64,000 nt of DNA, taken from NCBI GenBank assembly GCA_963665785.1, contig OY762456.1, positions 3,782,001 to 3,846,000 of the forward strand, given 5' to 3'. Of this stretch, positions 54,843 through 63,670 are shown piece after piece (the stretch's first letter is position 1; the number at the start of each line of letters is the position of its first letter). Position numbers and translations under genes: made by a program. The stretch is from UBA7455 sp026713185. GTDB lineage: Bacteria > Pseudomonadota > Gammaproteobacteria > Pseudomonadales > Azotimanducaceae. The notes below the pieces were generated by a model. That model was given only the letters and a program-made list of their open reading frames with translations, did not search any database and had not been told where the DNA came from.

Positions 54843-56333
54843 TTGGCCATACTCTACCTCGCTACTGATGCTGTTATAAGAAAAGAATTGCAACGGTATT
54901 TTCGTCGCGGTGGGCTCACGCGCATACGCAAGGATGTCTATGTCGATACTGACGATATTGTTGAGATAGGAGACACGCTTCGTGAAGAATGGGTGCGTGT
55001 TGCCAACTTCCTGTTTGTCGATCCTCTCGCAGTTTACAGAACTGCCGTTGAACTCAAGCCAGTTAACAACCGTGTCTACCTCATGGTAGCAACCGGCGCA
55101 CGCCGCACAGTCAATGTTGGTCCTGTTCAGTTTACTATCGAGGCAGGTGATATTGACCACGGTGTTGAACCCCTGGGGCTGGAAATGAAAAGGAGTAATT
55201 TGGCGCGTCAGCTTCTGGAAAATCTGACCTCGACGCGTACAAAACCTGGTTCAAAAAAGAAACTTGGATATGAGTGGGTGGCGTCTCAACTTCTGGATGT
55301 GATAACTCGCCGTGGTGAGGCAGGATTGAACCAACTCCGGGATGAAACGGTAACCCTGGCGAGTCAAATTGGGCGGGGGAAACAGCAGCAACAGTTATGC
55401 AAGATGGTATCGGCTGTCTTGAAGACTCACCAGGTTAACAGTGTTTTACAGGGTGGGGCCAGTATCGCTCTTGCAGCCAGGATGCCATTTGATGAAGAAA
55501 GGGTGACGCGCTTTGCTGCATTTTCAGCTTACCTGTCAAGGATTGAACTGGCCGAAATTCCGTACGTATATGATACTGCCAGCTGGCGCCGCCTGGCCTT
55601 TTATGAAAGCTATTTCTCCAATTATATCGAGGGTACGCGATTCACCATTGATGAGGCTGAGGAAATTTTTACTTCTGAACAAGCCCAATACGAACGACAC
55701 GAAGACAGTCATGATCTGCTGTCTCATGTTGAAATCGCTGGCGACCAGGCTGAAATGACTCGCTTGCCCGAGTCAACCAATTCATTGATCGATATTCTCA
55801 AATCAAGACACAGCGTGTTACTGGCACAGCGTCAGAACAAACACCCGGGGCTGTTCAAAGTCCGTGCAAATCAAGCTGGCTCAACACAGTTTGTGACACC
55901 GGAAAACCTCCAGGGAACACTGGTTCAGGGATTTGAGATATACAGTGAATTACCCAAAGGCATTCGGCGCGCGTTGTTCATGCACTTTTTTATTACAGAG
56001 TGCCATCCGTTCGATGATGGTAATGGGCGTCTGGCGAGAATCATGATGAATGCTGAACTGGTGGCAGATGACAAACATAAGATCATCGTACCCACTGTCT
56101 GCCGCGACAACTATCTTGGCGGTCTGCGACAGGCAACACGACAGAACAAGTTTCGTACCATCACCAAGGTCCTGCACCAGCTTCAACAATACAGCGCTTC
56201 GATCAACTGGTCTGACTATGATGATGCGAAAACTCAACTGCTCAGTGTTGCTGCCGACCAGGAAGCCGACGATGGCCTGATGAAATTTAACAAGCAATTG
56301 AGCCGGTTTACCGGTGATTATCAGGCGGGTTAG
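54843..56333 (+). CDS. Fic-family protein with AbiEi-like N-terminus (496 aa)
   Basis: The Fic active site HPFDDGNGRLARI (about residue 390) matches HPFxxGNGRxxR, which transfers AMP or another nucleotide to protein hydroxyls. FSNYIEGTRF (about residue 260) fits the inhibitory helix motif (S/T)xxxE(G/N), so the enzyme is probably self-inhibited (class II). Residues 1 to about 90 (RRGGLTRIRKDVYVDTDDI) resemble the winged helix-turn-helix of AbiEi-type antitoxins and may autoregulate. TTG 54843 is the only early start, because TAA lies upstream in frame. Confidence 0.75.
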   Translation: MAILYLATDAVIRKELQRYFRRGGLTRIRKDVYVDTDDIVEIGDTLREEWVRVANFLFVDPLAVYRTAVELKPVNNRVYLMVATGARRTVNVGPVQFTIEAGDIDHGVEPLGLEMKRSNLARQLLENLTSTRTKPGSKKKLGYEWVASQLLDVITRRGEAGLNQLRDETVTLASQIGRGKQQQQLCKMVSAVLKTHQVNSVLQGGASIALAARMPFDEERVTRFAAFSAYLSRIELAEIPYVYDTASWRRLAFYESYFSNYIEGTRFTIDEAEEIFTSEQAQYERHEDSHDLLSHVEIAGDQAEMTRLPESTNSLIDILKSRHSVLLAQRQNKHPGLFKVRANQAGSTQFVTPENLQGTLVQGFEIYSELPKGIRRALFMHFFITECHPFDDGNGRLARIMMNAELVADDKHKIIVPTVCRDNYLGGLRQATRQNKFRTITKVLHQLQQYSASINWSDYDDAKTQLLSVAADQEADDGLMKFNKQLSRFTGDYQAG

Positions 56334-56396
56334 TGTGGTTGGGGTGTGCCGTTGTAATCTTGTATACTCCAACCCACGTTTTGACCGGACAGTGTT
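56334..56396 (+). promoter_or_regulatory. candidate promoter of the rfb genes
   Basis: TTGGGG (56339) and TATACT (56363) are separated by 18 bp, about 30 bp before rfbA. This is a plausible sigma-70 promoter, judged by eye. Confidence 0.35.
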
Positions 56397-57272
56397 TTGG
56401 CTCGTAAAGGTATTATTCTGGCAGGTGGCTCAGGCACCCGGCTATATCCTCTGACCACTTCCATCAGCAAGCAACTGCTGCCGGTCTATGACAAGCCGAT
56501 GATCTACTACCCACTGTCTACCTTGATGCTGTCCGGTATCAGGGACATCCTGATCATCAGTACGCCCAGGGACCTGCCTCTCTTTCAAAACCTCCTGGAT
56601 ACAGGTGAGCAATGGGGCATCAATCTGCAGTATGCCGAACAACCGATACCGAATGGTATAGCCCAGGCATTCATTATCGCTGAAGATTTTATCGGTGATG
56701 ACAGTGTGACCCTGATTCTTGGCGACAATATCTTCTACGGGCTGGGAATGACGCAGCAGTTGAACGAGATCTCCAATCGTGAACAGGGCGCCACGGTGTT
56801 CGGCTACCGGGTCCGCAACCCCCAGGATTATGGCGTAGTCGAGTTCAACGAAAAGGGTGAAGTTACTTCCATTGTTGAGAAACCGGCACATCCGAGGTCT
56901 CACTATGCGATCACCGGGTTGTATTTCTATGATAATCAGGTCATCGATATCGCCAGATCACTCACACCATCGGCCAGAGGTGAACTGGAAATCACGGATG
57001 TGAATTCACAGTATCTGCAGCAGGAGCAGTTGCGAGTGGAGTTGTTTTCCCGCGGCACTGCCTGGCTGGACACCGGTCAACCGGAACATCTTCTGGATGC
57101 GGCCAATTTCGTGCGCATCGTAGAAGAGCGGCAGGGATTGAAGATCGCCACACCGGAGGAAAGCGCTTACAGAATGGGGTTTATCGATGGGGCACAGTTG
57201 CGCAAACTGGCCGAACCGTTGACCAAAAGCAGTTACGGGCAATACCTTTTGGAAATACTGGAGTCTGCGTGA
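56397..57272 (+). CDS. rfbA: glucose-1-phosphate thymidylyltransferase (291 aa)
   Basis: It makes dTDP-glucose from dTTP and glucose-1-phosphate, the first step to dTDP-rhamnose. The nucleotide loop LAGGSGTRLYPLT, LILGDNIFYG and GYRVRNPQDYGVVEF are diagnostic. The TTG start at 56397 is the only one that keeps ARKGIILAGG at the usual distance. Stop overlaps the rfbC start. Confidence 0.9.
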   Translation: MARKGIILAGGSGTRLYPLTTSISKQLLPVYDKPMIYYPLSTLMLSGIRDILIISTPRDLPLFQNLLDTGEQWGINLQYAEQPIPNGIAQAFIIAEDFIGDDSVTLILGDNIFYGLGMTQQLNEISNREQGATVFGYRVRNPQDYGVVEFNEKGEVTSIVEKPAHPRSHYAITGLYFYDNQVIDIARSLTPSARGELEITDVNSQYLQQEQLRVELFSRGTAWLDTGQPEHLLDAANFVRIVEERQGLKIATPEESAYRMGFIDGAQLRKLAEPLTKSSYGQYLLEILESA

Positions 57273-57802
57273 GAGTCATCGATACAGACCTGCCGGATGT
57301 ACTGGTCTTTCAGCCACAGGTATTCACGGATGACCGCGGTTTCCTGATGGAAACTTTTCGGGAAAGCTGGCTGCCGGAAATTGAATTTGTCCAGGACAAC
57401 CATAGCCGGTCCATTAACAGGACACTGCGCGGACTACATTATCAGCTGGCCAATCCACAGGGGAAGCTGGTACGAGTCATCCAGGGTAGCGTCTTTGATG
57501 TCGCTGTCGACCTGAGAGAATCTTCCGGAACCTTTGGGCAGTGGACCAGCCGGATACTGTCCCATGAGAACCGGGAGATCTTCTGGATACCGGAAGGCTT
57601 CGCACACGGGTTTGTCGTGCTTTCCAGTACCGCCGAATTCGTCTACAAGTGTACCGACTATTACGCCCCGGATGATCAATTCGGAATCCGGTGGGATGAT
57701 CCCGACCTGGCCATTGGCTGGCCAAACGAGTCCTTACCGCCCATACTCTCCCAAAAGGATGCGGCGGCGCCCCTGTTCAAGGATGCAACAGTGTATGATT
57801 GA
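57269..57802 (+). CDS. rfbC: dTDP-4-dehydrorhamnose 3,5-epimerase (177 aa)
   Basis: A cupin-fold epimerase with FTDDRGFLMETFRESW, the catalytic-His segment RTLRGLHYQLANPQGKLVRV, and IPEGFAHGFVVLS. Its start GTG 57269 overlaps the rfbA stop. rfbD, the last enzyme for dTDP-rhamnose, is not in the window, so the final sugar could be another 4-keto-derived deoxysugar. Confidence 0.9.
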   Translation: MRVIDTDLPDVLVFQPQVFTDDRGFLMETFRESWLPEIEFVQDNHSRSINRTLRGLHYQLANPQGKLVRVIQGSVFDVAVDLRESSGTFGQWTSRILSHENREIFWIPEGFAHGFVVLSSTAEFVYKCTDYYAPDDQFGIRWDDPDLAIGWPNESLPPILSQKDAAAPLFKDATVYD

Positions 57803-57823
57803 TCACCTTATGGTTACTCTACA

Positions 57824-58846
57824 ATGAATTTCCTCATCACTGGCGGCGCCGGATTTATTGGTTCGGCGCTGATTCGTTTTCTGATCAGGGAAACAGACCA
57901 TGAAGTGCTCAACCTGGATAAACTCACTTATGCCAGCAACTTGACGTCACTGGCGTCAGTATCGGCCAATCCTCGCTACCGGTTCCAGCAACTGGATACT
58001 ATCGACGCACCAGCGGTCAGCGCCGCAATCGAATCATTTCAGCCAGACAGAATCATCCATCTGGCGGCTGAATCCCATGTTGACCGTTCCGTAGACTCAC
58101 CAGCTGAGTTCATTCAGACCAATATCGTCGGATCCTATACGTTACTGAATGCCGCCTGCCATTACTGGCAGCAGCATGAAAAAGCCGATTTTCTGTTTCA
58201 CCACGTGTCCAGCGACGAGGTATTCGGTTCTCTGGGAGCCACCGGTTATTTCACGGAAGAAACACCCTATGCACCGAATTCACCCTACTCGGCCAGCAAG
58301 GCATCATCAGACCATCTGGTTCGTGCCTGGGGCACTACCTATGGACTGCCTGCCGTTATCACCAACTGTGCAAACAACTATGGCCCGTACCAGTACCCGG
58401 AAAAACTGATCCCGCTCATGATCATGAATGCTCTGGCGGGAAAACCCATGCCTGTCTACGGCAAGGGGGATAATGTACGCGACTGGCTTCATGTGGAGGA
58501 TCATGTGCGGGCACTGTACCTGGTTGCAACCCAAGGTGAGGCGGGAGAAACCTACAACATTGGTGGTCATTGTGAAAAAACCAACCTGGAGGTGATAGAG
58601 ATCCTCTGCGATACACTGGAGACGCTTAAAGCTACTGCGGTGTGGCCCTTCCGGAAACTCATAACCTTTGTTAGAGACCGGCCGGGGCATGATCAGCGCT
58701 ACGCTATCGACGCCTCCAAAATCGAATGCGAACTGGGTTGGAAACCGGTGGAAACATTCGAATCCGGTATCAGGAAGACCGTCGAATGGTATATTGATAA
58801 CCAGGACTGGTGCCGATCAGTGAGTCGTCAGGACAACAGGCTTTAA
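57824..58846 (+). CDS. rfbB: dTDP-glucose 4,6-dehydratase (340 aa)
   Basis: It has the NAD-binding loop MNFLITGGAGFIGSALIR, HVSSDEVFGSLG (the Thr of the usual STDEVYG motif is replaced by Ser), and the catalytic YSASKASSDH, with ESHVDRS. It starts 21 bp after rfbC. The order A-C-B differs from the common B-D-A-C order. Convergent with the ABC exporter genes. Confidence 0.9.
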   Translation: MNFLITGGAGFIGSALIRFLIRETDHEVLNLDKLTYASNLTSLASVSANPRYRFQQLDTIDAPAVSAAIESFQPDRIIHLAAESHVDRSVDSPAEFIQTNIVGSYTLLNAACHYWQQHEKADFLFHHVSSDEVFGSLGATGYFTEETPYAPNSPYSASKASSDHLVRAWGTTYGLPAVITNCANNYGPYQYPEKLIPLMIMNALAGKPMPVYGKGDNVRDWLHVEDHVRALYLVATQGEAGETYNIGGHCEKTNLEVIEILCDTLETLKATAVWPFRKLITFVRDRPGHDQRYAIDASKIECELGWKPVETFESGIRKTVEWYIDNQDWCRSVSRQDNRL

Positions 58847-58855
58847 CCGGCAGTT

Positions 58856-59557
58856 TTACAACGTGCGTAGAAACGCCCGATAATCATCAACAACCCGTTG
58901 GGGTTCTCCTGATGAACCGATTCTGCCATTCTCCAGCCAGATAGCCCGATCACAAATTGCATTGATCTGGACACCATTATGGGAAACAAAAACGACAGCC
59001 TGGTGTCCGTGGATTTTATCGAGCATCACCGCTCTTGCCCTTTGCTGGAAGTGTTCATCACCGACACTGAGAATCTCATCGATGAGCAATAACTCCACAT
59101 CCGTCTTCATCGCCGCGGCAAATCCCAACCGGGCTCTCATCCCGGTGGAATAGGTTCTCACGGGTTGCTCGAAAAAATCGCCCAGTTCTGCAAATTCGCA
59201 AATCTCCGGCAGGCTCGCCAGGGCATCTTTTCTTGTACTCCCCTGATACATCAAACTCAGCACAGCATTATCCCTGCCGCTCAGATCAAATCGGAATCCC
59301 AGACCCAGGGTTAACAGTGAACGGCGAATATCCGGATGACAGATGACCGACCCCGCCGATGGATTCACTATTCCTGCCAGAATGCGCAGCAATGTACTCT
59401 TGCCACACCCGTTTCTACCGAGAATACCAAGCGTTTCACCGGGTCTCACTTCGAATGAAACGTCATGGAGCGCTCGAAATTGACTCCATTTGAACGTTCC
59501 CTCCTTTATCGGGTAATCCAGGTTCAGATGTCTTGCTTCCAGAATGTTTGCATTCAT
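58856..59557 (-). CDS. polysaccharide ABC exporter ATPase (Wzt/TagH-like, 233 aa)
   Basis: Walker A GILGRNGCGKSTLLRILAG, signature YSTGMRARLGFAAAM, Walker B VELLLIDEILSVGD, and VFVSHNGVQINAICDRAIWL. ATG 59557 (MNANILEARHLNLDYPIKEG) overlaps the permease stop as ATGA; the frame to 59632 lies inside the permease gene. Short, without the carbohydrate-binding C-terminal domain of Wzt, so substrate recognition lies elsewhere. It drives export of a lipid-linked O-antigen or capsule chain. Confidence 0.85.
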   Translation of the reverse strand: MNANILEARHLNLDYPIKEGTFKWSQFRALHDVSFEVRPGETLGILGRNGCGKSTLLRILAGIVNPSAGSVICHPDIRRSLLTLGLGFRFDLSGRDNAVLSLMYQGSTRKDALASLPEICEFAELGDFFEQPVRTYSTGMRARLGFAAAMKTDVELLLIDEILSVGDEHFQQRARAVMLDKIHGHQAVVFVSHNGVQINAICDRAIWLENGRIGSSGEPQRVVDDYRAFLRTL

Positions 59558-60333
59558 TGCTGGGTAACCCATTTTGCGATTTGCCTGCTCAGGCGAATGT
59601 AAACCAGGTGTGCCGCAAACAGCAGGGCGCAAAAAACAAACGCAAGTTTGCCGAGATGCATCATGTCGATGGGCTGGCCGTACATCAGAACTTTACGGTA
59701 ACAGTCAAAGATGAAAGCCATGGGATTCCAGGTCAGCAGCAGATCGCGGTGCACCTCGTTGGTAATTGACTGCACATCAAAGAAAATGCCGGAGGTGAAT
59801 AACACGAACATGAGCCCCATGGTGATCAGAATCCGGACATCGGCGATGCGGCTGACCAGCAAGGCAGCAATCAGTGAACAGGAAAGAATGATGACATATT
59901 GCACCAGGATGAGGGGAATCAACGACAACCAATGCCATGAGGGAGGAAATCCATAACTCACTACTACAATAAACAGGAACAGAAAAACCACCCACTGCTT
60001 GTACAATGCCTCCTGCACCGAGGCGTACGGGAACAGCGTTTTGGGCAGGTCAACCTGGTTCATCAATCCACGGTTCTGAACAATGCTGGTAGATGCCATG
60101 GTGATGCTTTTGGAAAACCACAGGAAGGGGATTTTGCCGCACATCAGAAACAGCAGAAAGTTCTCGCGGCCAAACCTGAGCAGGACCTCAAAGACAAGGT
60201 AGAAGACCAGTACGAACAGCATGGGCTCCAGCACCCACCACAGATAGCTGAGATACAGCTTGGAAGCCTCGGCCTTGAGCGCCATTCTGGCCTGCGTGTC
60301 TACAAGGGAAAAGAACTGACCAGGAGTGATCAT
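59554..60333 (-). CDS. polysaccharide ABC exporter permease (Wzm/TagG-like, 259 aa)
   Basis: About six membrane helices (WWVLEPMLFVLVFYLVFEVL, VVFLFLFIVVVSYGF, VQYVIILSCSLIAALLVSRI, LITMGLMFVLFTSGIFFDV) in the ABC-2 pattern, with the amphipathic N-terminus FSLVDTQARMALKAEASKLY. Partner of the ATPase downstream. Its start overlaps the DUF3501 stop. Confidence 0.85.
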   Translation of the reverse strand: MITPGQFFSLVDTQARMALKAEASKLYLSYLWWVLEPMLFVLVFYLVFEVLLRFGRENFLLFLMCGKIPFLWFSKSITMASTSIVQNRGLMNQVDLPKTLFPYASVQEALYKQWVVFLFLFIVVVSYGFPPSWHWLSLIPLILVQYVIILSCSLIAALLVSRIADVRILITMGLMFVLFTSGIFFDVQSITNEVHRDLLLTWNPMAFIFDCYRKVLMYGQPIDMMHLGKLAFVFCALLFAAHLVYIRLSRQIAKWVTQQ

Positions 60334-60911
60334 CAGGCAATGTCCGCAGCCAGCGACGAACGTGTTGCCTCATCCAGGGTTACCACCTGACAATGATAGC
60401 CGGAGTGTTCGACGCCTGCAGTGATTGGCGCTCCCCTTTTTGCTGCATCGATCTGTTCTGTATTCAGCTGATAGCGCAGAAAATGAACCGCTGAGGTTTT
60501 TTCTTCATTGCTCCGGCTCATATCCTCATCTGCAATGGGAAAGAGACCTGGCTGATCGCCAACTCGCAGCCAGATTTTGTCTTCAATACCCACCATTTCC
60601 GTCAGTCGCCGTTTTCGTTCTTCTACATCTTCATACTGGATCAGCAAGCTGCACTTCCAGTTATCGCCATCGGGAATCAATGGATTATAGGCATCCAGTT
60701 CATCCTGAATACCCGCCGCCTCAAATATCCTTTCGACTCTCAGCATTTCCTGAATCTGGTACCTGATGGTCATTTCATCCTCAAAAGTCAGCAGAATGTG
60801 ATCGCCTAACATGACTCTTCTGTTTTCCCTGTGAGCCAGTACCCGGCGACGAAATTCACCTCGCTGTTCCGAGTACTCTTCCAGACTCCATAAATCAGCT
60901 CTTTTTAACAT
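60333..60911 (-). CDS. DUF3501 family protein (192 aa)
   Basis: RADLWSLEEYSEQRGEFRRR, TFEDEMTIRYQIQEMLRVER and DELDAYNPLIPDGDNWKCSL are the DUF3501 hallmarks. The family has no established activity; it is often next to iron-sulfur or rubrerythrin genes. Here it precedes an exporter operon with a stop/start overlap, so it is co-transcribed, perhaps only by chance. Confidence 0.8.
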   Translation of the reverse strand: MLKRADLWSLEEYSEQRGEFRRRVLAHRENRRVMLGDHILLTFEDEMTIRYQIQEMLRVERIFEAAGIQDELDAYNPLIPDGDNWKCSLLIQYEDVEERKRRLTEMVGIEDKIWLRVGDQPGLFPIADEDMSRSNEEKTSAVHFLRYQLNTEQIDAAKRGAPITAGVEHSGYHCQVVTLDEATRSSLAADIA

Positions 60912-61009
60912 GCTCTTTTTTCCTGTTTCTGTGTTGCTAAATCGCTGTATGGCTGGTTGATACCGTCAGTGAGTGTTTACTCGCATAGACCATTGACTTT
61001 CCTTCCAGG

Positions 61010-61873
61010 TTAATAAATGGCTTCATCGGATACCGTACTGCCCACTGCGTGAATTTTTTGCTGGAACAACTGGTATACCTTTTGGTAAACCGGGCCAGCT
61101 TGCCCGTTACCGATGGGTTGATCATCCACTTTGCCGATGGGCCGGATGGTATAGGTTGTAGAGGAGATCCAGATCTCATCGGCGTCATACAATTCTGATT
61201 TATCCAGGTCCCGTTCCTCGCATTGCATACAGTTCTGCTTTACCAGGGTTATAACCTGTTCCCGGGTAACACCGGGAAGCAAAAAGCGGCTCAGTGGCGG
61301 TGTCACTATTACCCCATCCTTGACCACAAAGACATTCGAGGACGTCGTTTCCGTTACTTTGCCATCACGGATCAGAATAGCGTCATCATAGCCATCCGCC
61401 ATTGCTTCGTTCCGCAGTAATCCATTTGCTGCCAGGCTGACCACTTTGATGTCGCCTCTGCCCCAGCGGATATCCTCTTTAGTCATCACCGACAAGGGTC
61501 TGATTGTTTTGCGATCCGGCATTGCAGTCAGTGTGACCAGTACCGTTGGTTCGACTTCCGGGTGTGCATGGGTACGTGTCCGGGCAACTCCCCGTGTAAC
61601 CTGAACATAGATTATTGCGTCCTGCTCTGCGCCACGCTGTACTGCCTCCTGGAATAACGCCCGCCAGGCATCATCGGACATTGGCGCCGCCAGGTGCAGT
61701 TCTCCCAGGCTGCGGTTCAATCGAGAAAGATGTTCATCCTCACCGAAAATTCTACCCCGGTAAACCGGGATGACCTCGTAAACGCCGTCACCAAACATGA
61801 AACCCCGGTCCAGGACTGACACCCGGGTGTCCTCAATGGCTTGCCATTCACCATTCAGACAGGCGATAGACAT
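61010..61873 (-). CDS. dat: D-amino-acid aminotransferase-like PLP enzyme (287 aa)
   Basis: A class IV aminotransferase: RVSVLDRGFMFGDGVYEVIP, the likely PLP lysine in GRGDIKVVSLAANGLL, EAMADGYDDAILIRDGKVTE, and TTSSNVFVVKDG binding the cofactor phosphate. It would make D-alanine or D-glutamate for peptidoglycan. A branched-chain aminotransferase is less likely given the sequence around the lysine. Confidence 0.8.
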   Translation of the reverse strand: MSIACLNGEWQAIEDTRVSVLDRGFMFGDGVYEVIPVYRGRIFGEDEHLSRLNRSLGELHLAAPMSDDAWRALFQEAVQRGAEQDAIIYVQVTRGVARTRTHAHPEVEPTVLVTLTAMPDRKTIRPLSVMTKEDIRWGRGDIKVVSLAANGLLRNEAMADGYDDAILIRDGKVTETTSSNVFVVKDGVIVTPPLSRFLLPGVTREQVITLVKQNCMQCEERDLDKSELYDADEIWISSTTYTIRPIGKVDDQPIGNGQAGPVYQKVYQLFQQKIHAVGSTVSDEAIY

Positions 61874-61900
61874 TTACTTACTCCCTGGAAACTGTCGTTA

Positions 61901-62758
61901 TCAGTCAATAGAGACTCTGGCAGGCGCCACCGGCAGCCCGGCTACATCTACGGAATGCCGGAATACTGCCCCGATATCCTCCGATGAATCCAGGGAACCC
62001 GATACGATATACAGGTCCTTCAAATCATCTCCACCGAAACAGACACTGGTACACATGGGTTGTGGTATTTCCAGCAGTTCCATATTCCTGCCTGATGGAT
62101 CAAAGACACCAACTCCACCGCCGCCAGCAAGGGCTACCCAGACTCGACCGTCTACCGATACAGCCAATCCATCCGGACTTCCCTGCTCTACCCCGATTCT
62201 GGCGAATACCTGTTTCTCTCCCAGTGTCCCATCTTCATGGACAGCATACTGGTGTACAGACTGCCGCCTTGAATCCGAGTGATACAGGGTTCCGCCATCC
62301 GGTGAAAATCCCAGGCCATTATTCAGTCTGATATCAGTGGCAACTTTTTTTGACGATGCATCCAGATCAATCAGATACAAATCACCGGCTCGTGGCTCCA
62401 GTCCATCTTCGAAAACCGGACTCAATCCCAGGGAACCTGCGTATATTCTGCCAGCCGCATCCGTGGTGATATCGTTGAACCCGACGATACCCGCAGCTTC
62501 GTCCCGGTCCATAAGGGTGACTGTTGCACCGCCGTCGAAAGGCTTGAAAGCAATATTCCGACCACTCACCACCAGCCCGCCTTCCTGATGTACTGACATA
62601 CCGCCAATACCCCGACGATGCTCGAACACGCTCGACACGTTACCGGAAGGATCAACGATATAAACACCGCCATTCAGAACATCGCTGAAAATCAAGCCCT
62701 TGCCCTGTATCCACACGGGGCCTTCTATCAGGCCATATCCCTCACACAGTCTGTCCAT
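61901..62758 (-). CDS. SMP-30/gluconolactonase-family beta-propeller (285 aa)
   Basis: Expected divalent-metal ligands are visible: Glu in YGLIEGPVWIQG, Asn in IVGFNDITTDAAG, Asn in LNNGLGFSPDGGTLYHSDSR and Asp in EQGSPDGLAVSVDGRVWVAL. Family members hydrolyse sugar lactones or related esters. There is no signal peptide. It lies 27 bp upstream of dat on the same strand and may be co-transcribed with it. Confidence 0.8.
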   Translation of the reverse strand: MDRLCEGYGLIEGPVWIQGKGLIFSDVLNGGVYIVDPSGNVSSVFEHRRGIGGMSVHQEGGLVVSGRNIAFKPFDGGATVTLMDRDEAAGIVGFNDITTDAAGRIYAGSLGLSPVFEDGLEPRAGDLYLIDLDASSKKVATDIRLNNGLGFSPDGGTLYHSDSRRQSVHQYAVHEDGTLGEKQVFARIGVEQGSPDGLAVSVDGRVWVALAGGGGVGVFDPSGRNMELLEIPQPMCTSVCFGGDDLKDLYIVSGSLDSSEDIGAVFRHSVDVAGLPVAPARVSID

Positions 62759-62906
62759 AAATTCTCCCTGGGGACCCTCAGATTTAAGGCTGGATTGCCG
62801 ACGAAACCGGGGTTTTATGCCACTCCCGGAGCAACGGGGATGCCTACGCTACAAATTCAGTGAATTGCTGTCAAGGTTCAAACTTCACCCGGCACAATAC
62901 AAGTCT

Positions 62907-63033
62907 GGAGGCTGTCCGGGAACCGCGACCGTAGCGAGGGCGAGCCTGATTGAGTCATATTTTTTGGTTATTTGAGGCAAATAAGCAGAAAATAGGACCA
63001 CGCAGTAGGTCAGTCTGTTCCCGGACAGCCTCC
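62907..63033. mobile_element. MITE-like element with 17-bp perfect terminal inverted repeats
   Basis: GGAGGCTGTCCGGGAAC at 62907-62923 is matched exactly in reverse complement at 63017-63033. The 93-bp interior is non-coding and includes an AT-rich centre. Size and perfect ends suggest a miniature IS derivative; no parent IS with these ends is in the window. A strong RNA hairpin function is an alternative. Confidence 0.55.
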
Positions 63034-63037
63034 CAGG

Positions 63038-63670
63038 CTATGTATGATCCTCCAGAAGAATATCATCCTCATCCTTACGATCCAGATTCAGCGCGAGGTC
63101 GGAAGACACCTGGGTATCAACCCATTTGGCGACGGCGCCTACAATCTGATTGATTTTCTTGCTCGACGTATCAATCACTTTTACCTGCCAGCGCGGGTCT
63201 CCGCTTTTCCACTGCTGCCAGTTTTCCCAATTCATCCTTTTGTAACCCTGCCTGGTGATAACCCGCGGATACCACTCTGGGTCAACTGCGTGAACCCGTA
63301 GCCATGCAGACCAGGACAGCAGTTCCATAGTTGCCGTTCCGTCGTTGCTTCTAACACGCCGGATACGCTCTATATCCGAGCAATCCAGCAGGCAGACTCC
63401 CAATCCATCAATTTGCCTTATGGACGGACAGGCGAGAATTTCACCATAGACTGCACCCCCACAGATGATGGTGTCCTGACCAAGATGCTGATTGCTGATA
63501 CTTTTGCTGATCCAGAATTCAGTCTGTTCCTGACGCCATCGGGTGTCTGCGCCTTCCGGGACACCACGTTCATCAAAATCATGTATGGAATATTCGGGGA
63601 ATTTTGCCGTTAACCCGGGGATAACAGCAGTCTTGCCGGAACCACTTGCACCAGTGACAAAGAGAAGCAT
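63038..63670 (-). CDS. P-loop nucleotide kinase-like ATPase (210 aa)
   Basis: MLLFVTGASGSGKTAVIPGL is a Walker A loop; IHDFDERGVP and LLDCSDIERIRRVRSND give the acidic and Arg-lid features of small-molecule kinases. Paralogues annotated as AAA or shikimate-kinase-like have no fixed substrate. The stop lies 5 bp from the MITE-like element. Confidence 0.6.
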   Translation of the reverse strand: MLLFVTGASGSGKTAVIPGLTAKFPEYSIHDFDERGVPEGADTRWRQEQTEFWISKSISNQHLGQDTIICGGAVYGEILACPSIRQIDGLGVCLLDCSDIERIRRVRSNDGTATMELLSWSAWLRVHAVDPEWYPRVITRQGYKRMNWENWQQWKSGDPRWQVKVIDTSSKKINQIVGAVAKWVDTQVSSDLALNLDRKDEDDILLEDHT

